A stretch of DNA of 10,646 bases from Oscillospiraceae bacterium (GTDB taxonomy: Bacteria > Bacillota > Clostridia > Oscillospirales > Acutalibacteraceae): the NCBI GenBank assembly GCA_902795765.1, contig CADBMQ010000180.1, positions 1 through 10,646 on the forward strand, given 5' to 3'. Shown here one piece after another: positions 7,110 through 10,646 of this stretch. Numbering within the stretch: position 1 is the stretch's first letter; the number at the start of each line of letters is the position of its first letter. Made by a program: the position numbers and the translations under genes. The notes beneath the pieces were generated by a model that saw only the letters and a list, made by a program, of their open reading frames with translations, searched no databases and was not told the origin of the DNA.

Positions 7110-9845
7110 ATGTCATTAAAAGATTTCTTGCTCGGTTCATACAGCAAGCGAGAACTTAAAAGAATACGCCCTATTCAACAGGCTGTTCTCGATTTAGACG
7201 AGGAAATGCAAAAACTCTCCGACGCTGAACTCCGTGCTAAAACAGATGAATTTAAATCCCGTTTGCAATCGGGTGAAACTACCGACGATATTCTCCCCGA
7301 GGCTTTTGCAGTTTGCCGTGAGGCAGCGTTCCGTGTGCTTGGACTTAAACCGTACCCCGTGCAGATTATCGGTGGTATCGTACTTCATCAAGGCCGTATC
7401 GCCGAGATGAAAACAGGTGAAGGTAAAACATTGGTTGCAACTATGCCTGCATATCTTAACGCTCTTACAGGCAAGGGTGTCCACATTGTAACAGTCAACG
7501 ATTACCTTGCTAAACGTGACTCCGAGTGGATGGGCAAGCTTTATCGCTTCCTCGGTCTTTCGGTCGGTCTAATCATTCACGCAATCGACCCGTCCGAACG
7601 CAAGGCAATGTATGACGCAGATATTACATACTGCACTAACAACGAAATCGGTTTTGACTATCTTCGTGATAATATGGTGACCTACAAGGAACAGCGTGTT
7701 CAGCGTGGTCATGCGTTTGCCATTGTCGACGAGGTTGACTCGATTCTTATCGACGAGGCTCGTACTCCACTTATCATTTCAGGTCAAGGCGAAAAATCGA
7801 CCGACCTTTATCAAAAGGCAGACAAATTTGCTCGCACACTCACACTCAAAAAGGTGCGTGAGGTTGACTCAAAGGTTGACACAGACGAGCAATCGGACGA
7901 TAGCGACTATATCGTTGACGAAAAGGCAAGAACTGCAACTCTCACCGCAAATGGTGTTAAAAAGGCAGAGCAATTCTTCGCTATCGACAACTTGTCCGAT
8001 CCCGAAAATGCGACAATCGCTCACCACATCAACCAAGCAATCCGTGCTCACGGAATTATGCACAACGACATCGACTATGTTGTTAAAGACGGCGAAGTTA
8101 TCATCGTTGACGAGTCAACAGGTCGTTTGATGTTCGGTAGACGCTATAACGAAGGTTTGCACCAGGCAATCGAAGCGAAAGAGGGTGTTAAAGTTGCTCA
8201 CGAGTCGAAAACTCTCGCAACTATCACTTTCCAGAACTTCTTCCGTATGTACAACAAACTGTCGGGTATGACAGGTACTGCTTTGACCGAACAACAGGAA
8301 TTTGGCGAGATTTACAAGCTCGATGTTGTCGAAATTCCGACTAATAAACCGCTTGCTCGTCAAGATTTGAACGATGTTGTATACAAGACTACAAAGGCAA
8401 AGTACGCCGCTGTTATTGAGGATATTATCGAACGCCATAAAACAGGTCAGCCTATCCTTGTTGGTACGGTTTCGATTGAAAAATCCGAAATTATGAGCAA
8501 GCTTCTCAAAGCTCACGGTGTGGCACATAATGTTTTGAACGCTAAAAACCACGAGCGAGAGGCTGAAATTATCGCTCAGGCAGGTAAGTTTAACGCAGTT
8601 ACGATTGCCACAAATATGGCAGGTCGTGGTACTGATATTATGCTCGGCGGTAACGCAGAGTATATGGCAAAGCAGATGATGCGTAAGCTTGACTATTCCG
8701 AGGAGCTTATTGCTGAGGCAACAGGCTTTGCTGAAACAGATAACGAGGCTATTCTTGAAGCTCGTGCTAAGTTTGCCGAGCTGAACAAGAAATTCAAAGA
8801 GGAAATCGAGCCAGAGGCAGAAAAGGTTCGTGAGGCGGGCGGTCTTTGTATTATCGGTACCGAGCGTCATGAGTCACGCCGTATCGACAACCAGCTGCGT
8901 GGTCGTGCAGGTCGTCAGGGTGACCCCGGTTGCAGTAGATTTTACATCTCACTTGAAGATGACCTTATGCGTTTGTTCGGCGGCGAGCGTATGAACTCGT
9001 TGCTCGAAACAATGAAATATGACGAAAATCTTCCGCTCGAAATGGGTATGCTTACAAAGCGTATCGAAACTGCTCAACAGCGAATAGAGTTGCGTAACTT
9101 CGGTATTCGTAAGAATGTGCTTGACTTCGATGATGTTATGAATGTTCAGCGTACCGTTATTTACGAACAGCGTAACCGTGTGCTTGACGGCGAGGACTTG
9201 CACGAGGCTATCTCGAATATGATTGCACAGACAATTCTTTCTGCTTGTAACCGCTACCTTAGTGGAAACACAGAGGAGTGGAATATGGACGGCTTGAAAG
9301 CGTATTTCAGCAGTTGGATTGATATTAAGGACGCTCTCGACCTTGATGACGAGGCTCTTGAAAAGGCTACTCCGAGTGAAATTGCCGATAAGGTTGGCGA
9401 AATTGCTTACGAGCAGTACAAAGAGCGTGAGAGCGACATCGGCGAGGATAAAATGCGTGAGTTTGAACGCTTTATCTTGCTCAGAAGCGTTGATACTCAT
9501 TGGATGGATCAGATTGACGCAATGGACGAGTTGCGTAATGGTATCTACCTGCGTTCGTACGGTCAGCACGACCCTGTTATCGCATATCGTGAAGAGGGTT
9601 CGGATATGTTTGACGAGATGAACGCAGAAATCCGTGAAGAAACAAGCCGTGCAATTATGACAGTTCGCTTGGTTAAAGACCGTGAGGTTAAGCGTGAGCA
9701 GGTTGCAAAGGTAACTGGCACATCGGGTGCTGATGACGGCTCTGTATCTGCTACCGTTAAAAAGGGCGCAAAGGTCGGCAGAAACGATCCTTGCCCTTGC
9801 GGAAGCGGCAAAAAATACAAACGCTGCTGTGGTGCAAACGAATAA
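7110..9845 (+). CDS. secA: Preprotein translocase ATPase SecA
   Basis: 911 aa, a little longer than the 840-900 usual in Firmicutes. NBD1 has Walker A MKTGEGKT (100-107) and the Walker B/DEAD-type box VDEVD (206-210) followed by [15 protein letters not shown]2 has [11 protein letters not shown] and the arginine-finger segment with [14 protein letters not shown] charged insertion of about 50 residues (in the segment [12 protein letters not shown] to KVREAGG) accounts for part of the extra length. The helical scaffold region contains [18 protein letters not shown]. The C-terminal zinc motif is complete: C895-x-C897-x8-C906-C907, which in other SecAs binds SecB or ribosome/lipid partners. It is the motor driving unfolded preproteins through SecYEG. 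GAGG ends nine bases before the ATG at 7110; an ATG at 7095 overlaps it and is rejected. Confidence 0.98.
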   Translation: MSLKDFLLGSYSKRELKRIRPIQQAVLDLDEEMQKLSDAELRAKTDEFKSRLQSGETTDDILPEAFAVCREAAFRVLGLKPYPVQIIGGIVLHQGRIAEMKTGEGKTLVATMPAYLNALTGKGVHIVTVNDYLAKRDSEWMGKLYRFLGLSVGLIIHAIDPSERKAMYDADITYCTNNEIGFDYLRDNMVTYKEQRVQRGHAFAIVDEVDSILIDEARTPLIISGQGEKSTDLYQKADKFARTLTLKKVREVDSKVDTDEQSDDSDYIVDEKARTATLTANGVKKAEQFFAIDNLSDPENATIAHHINQAIRAHGIMHNDIDYVVKDGEVIIVDESTGRLMFGRRYNEGLHQAIEAKEGVKVAHESKTLATITFQNFFRMYNKLSGMTGTALTEQQEFGEIYKLDVVEIPTNKPLARQDLNDVVYKTTKAKYAAVIEDIIERHKTGQPILVGTVSIEKSEIMSKLLKAHGVAHNVLNAKNHEREAEIIAQAGKFNAVTIATNMAGRGTDIMLGGNAEYMAKQMMRKLDYSEELIAEATGFAETDNEAILEARAKFAELNKKFKEEIEPEAEKVREAGGLCIIGTERHESRRIDNQLRGRAGRQGDPGCSRFYISLEDDLMRLFGGERMNSLLETMKYDENLPLEMGMLTKRIETAQQRIELRNFGIRKNVLDFDDVMNVQRTVIYEQRNRVLDGEDLHEAISNMIAQTILSACNRYLSGNTEEWNMDGLKAYFSSWIDIKDALDLDDEALEKATPSEIADKVGEIAYEQYKERESDIGEDKMREFERFILLRSVDTHWMDQIDAMDELRNGIYLRSYGQHDPVIAYREEGSDMFDEMNAEIREETSRAIMTVRLVKDREVKREQVAKVTGTSGADDGSVSATVKKGAKVGRNDPCPCGSGKKYKRCCGANE

Positions 9846-9930
9846 TCTAAACCTTAAAAGGAGAGTACGAAAAAGACTCGCACCATTAAGGACAACAACT
9901 TAAAAGTACGAGCATTGCGAAAAATGAGAG
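9846..9930 (+). other. Noncoding tail after secA with an orphan Shine-Dalgarno-like sequence
   Basis: AAAAGGAGAG at about 9856-9865 looks like a ribosome site but no ATG, GTG or TTG follows at usable distance. The block CTTAAAA-GTACGA occurs twice, once interrupted by GGAGA. It may be the remnant of a lost gene start or simply the secA 3' untranslated region. No gene is seen here. Confidence 0.3.
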
Positions 9931-9968
9931 AAAAGAGAGAAGTTTCGACTTCTCTCTTTTGCTTTTTT
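9931..9968 (+). terminator. Intrinsic terminator of secA
   Basis: Perfect 13-bp stem (9931-9943 with 9948-9960) capped by a TTCG tetraloop and followed by GC and six T (9963-9968). Confidence 0.93.
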
Positions 9969-10019
9969 GTGATGAGTATATTCGATTATTTAGTTTAAAT
10001 CGCACATTCGCAAAATGAA

Positions 10020-10054
10020 ACCTCCTTTGGTAAAATAAAATTACCAAAGGAGGT
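10020..10054 (+). promoter_or_regulatory. Perfect 14-bp hairpin that buries the tnpV ribosome-binding site
   Basis: Bases 10020-10033 pair perfectly with 10041-10054 around a 7-base AT loop. The 3' arm contains AAAGGAGGT, the Shine-Dalgarno sequence seven bases before the tnpV ATG at 10062, and the 5' arm is its exact anti-Shine-Dalgarno complement. In RNA the fold should keep translation low. There is no T run after it, so it is not a terminator. As DNA it could also be a protein-binding palindrome. Confidence 0.8.
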
Positions 10055-10061
10055 CATTTTT

Positions 10062-10433
10062 ATGAAATCATTATTTGATCAATTCGGAGGCACATACACA
10101 AAAGTCGGTGATTATTATTTGCCAAACCTCTCTTTACCTGCCGAGGAAGAAAGAATGATAGGTGTATGGGGACAACGCAGAGCACATTATTTAAAGCACC
10201 ATCATAAAATATTGTACTACAATATGCTCACGAAAGGCGAACTACATTCCCACCTTGCAGACACCGAAGAACAAGCAAAACAACTCTTTTTCCGGCTAGT
10301 AAAAGAGTATGCAGAAAAAGAAGAAGTTACAGAGCAACTTAAAGCAGACAATCCAATGGAGTGGGTACAAAAAATGAATAATATTAGGAGTAGAGTAATC
10401 GAAGTCGTGAATGATGAGATTATTTACAACTAA
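10062..10433 (+). CDS. tnpV: TnpV family transposon-encoded protein
   Basis: 123 aa, the usual length of the family (PF14198). Recognisable blocks are the start MKSLFDQFGGTY, then GDYYLPNLSLPAEEE (16-30), IGVWGQRR (33-40), and the C-terminal TEQLKADNPMEWVQKMNNIR followed by EVVNDEIIY. TnpV is an accessory gene of Tn4451/Tn4453-like clostridial transposons and related integrative elements, and its biochemical role is not established. Here it stands alone: no large serine recombinase, mob gene or other transposon gene is in the window. Local base composition is more AT-rich than secA. Its ribosome site lies in a perfect hairpin. It may be a passenger or relic of a past element. No convincing promoter is visible between the secA terminator and the hairpin. 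Confidence 0.85.
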   Translation: MKSLFDQFGGTYTKVGDYYLPNLSLPAEEERMIGVWGQRRAHYLKHHHKILYYNMLTKGELHSHLADTEEQAKQLFFRLVKEYAEKEEVTEQLKADNPMEWVQKMNNIRSRVIEVVNDEIIYN

Positions 10434-10435
10434 CT

Positions 10436-10470
10436 AAACAGGCACGGGAGAATTCTCTTGTGCCTGTTTG
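10436..10470. terminator. Terminator-like palindrome between tnpV and the CRISPR array
   Basis: AAACAGGCAC at 10436-10445 pairs with GTGCCTGTTT at 10460-10469, and the inner part GGGAGAA/TTCTCTT continues the symmetry with two G-U pairs, centred on GAATTC. The following T runs are short on both strands (TTTGTT on the right, TTTAGTT on the left). It lies between rightward tnpV and the leftward array, so it may stop both. Confidence 0.55.
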
Positions 10471-10508
10471 TTAAAAGAGTGAAAAATACAATATGTATCT
10501 TGGAATTG

Positions 10509-10544
10509 TAACTAATAAGTAGAAATTAAATGAGGGTTTTAGAC
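10509..10544 (-). repeat. Degenerate terminal CRISPR repeat lacking the processing stem
   Basis: Bases 10518-10544 match the intact repeat exactly (27 bases). The nine bases 10509-10517 match at only one position. The lost part is the 3' end of the repeat in crRNA sense, including one arm of the TCTAC/GTAGA stem; the other arm survives at 10519-10523. Cas12a should not form a normal handle here. Decay of the leader-distal last repeat is common in arrays. Confidence 0.85.
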
Positions 10545-10646
10545 CAAAAAAATGTTTCTATGGTATTAAAATCTACAACAGTAGAAATTAAATGAGGGTT
10601 TTAGACGCCTGAATATTCTATTTGGTCTACACAAGATCTACAACAG
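10509..10646 (-). CRISPR. Type V-A (Cas12a-type) CRISPR array, leader-distal end, cut by window edge
   Basis: Read on the minus strand, the full repeat (10606-10571, 36 bases) starts GTCTAAAAC and ends with AATTTCTACTGTTGTAGAT. These last 19 bases match the Cas12a crRNA handle as I know it from Francisella: stem TCTAC/GTAGA with loop TGTT. Layout left to right: degenerate repeat 10509-10544, spacer 10545-10570 (26 nt), intact repeat 10571-10606, spacer 10607-10635 (29 nt), first 11 bases of another repeat at 10636-10646. Spacer lengths fit Cas12a. The handle polarity puts transcription leftward, so leader and any cas12a, cas4, cas1, cas2 genes should lie to the right, outside the window. Subtype is inferred from the repeat only. 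Confidence 0.9.

Noticed and set aside
8115..8870. Open frame of 251 codons on the - strand inside secA
   Set aside because: Mirror frame of a highly conserved gene, no ribosome site, no domain.
10020..10054. Hairpin before tnpV as a transcription terminator
   Set aside because: The stem is followed by the start region of tnpV without a proper T run, and its 3' arm is the ribosome site, so translation control fits better.
10545..10635. Self-targeting spacers
   Set aside because: I saw no match of either spacer to the rest of the window by eye; a whole-genome search would be needed to exclude it.

Overview
The window looks like a chromosomal segment of an anaerobic Clostridia member, probably a Ruminococcaceae/Oscillospirales-type gut or rumen bacterium. 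Reasons: a short single-membrane type YidC, strong AGGAGG ribosome sites, a clostridial-style SecA with a C-terminal zinc motif, a ferredoxin-tailed aldo/keto reductase, a TnpV protein typical of clostridial transposons, and the end of a type V-A (Cas12a) CRISPR array. The genus is inference.

Left part (1-4050). The last codons of a probable bacterial sugar transferase (+) end at 89. A bidirectional terminator (100-136) separates them from a leftward four-gene operon read from about 4039: cytoplasmic GH20 hexosaminidase, ECF transporter S component, uridine-kinase-like P-loop kinase, and aldo/keto reductase with two [4Fe-4S] motifs. The genes are tightly packed: a 30-nt gap, a 14-nt overlap, then an ATGA overlap. 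Its promoter (TTGCAA-17-TATAAT) has a perfect 17-nt palindrome between -35 and -10, a good operator candidate.

Middle part (4180-7007). A divergent near-consensus promoter drives rpmH-rnpA-yidD-yidC-jag, the conserved cluster for ribosomal protein L34, RNase P protein and membrane-protein insertion. It ends at a strong terminator. dnaA is not next to rpmH and mnmE/mnmG do not follow jag, so this is not the classical origin arrangement. secA follows as its own transcription unit with an extended -10 promoter and its own terminator, so membrane insertion (YidC) and preprotein export (SecA) sit side by side.

Right part (9970-10646) is accessory DNA. A lone tnpV gene has its Shine-Dalgarno sequence buried in a perfect 14-bp hairpin. 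After a terminator-like palindrome, a type V-A CRISPR array read leftward runs off the window edge. Two spacers (26 and 29 nt) are visible. The leader-distal last repeat has lost the processing stem. No cas gene is in the window; they are expected to the right.

The most interesting items are the Cas12a-type array with its decayed terminal repeat, the hairpin over the tnpV ribosome site, the hexosaminidase/ECF/kinase operon with its operator-like palindrome, and the YidC groove with an apparent Arg shift from TM1 to TM2.
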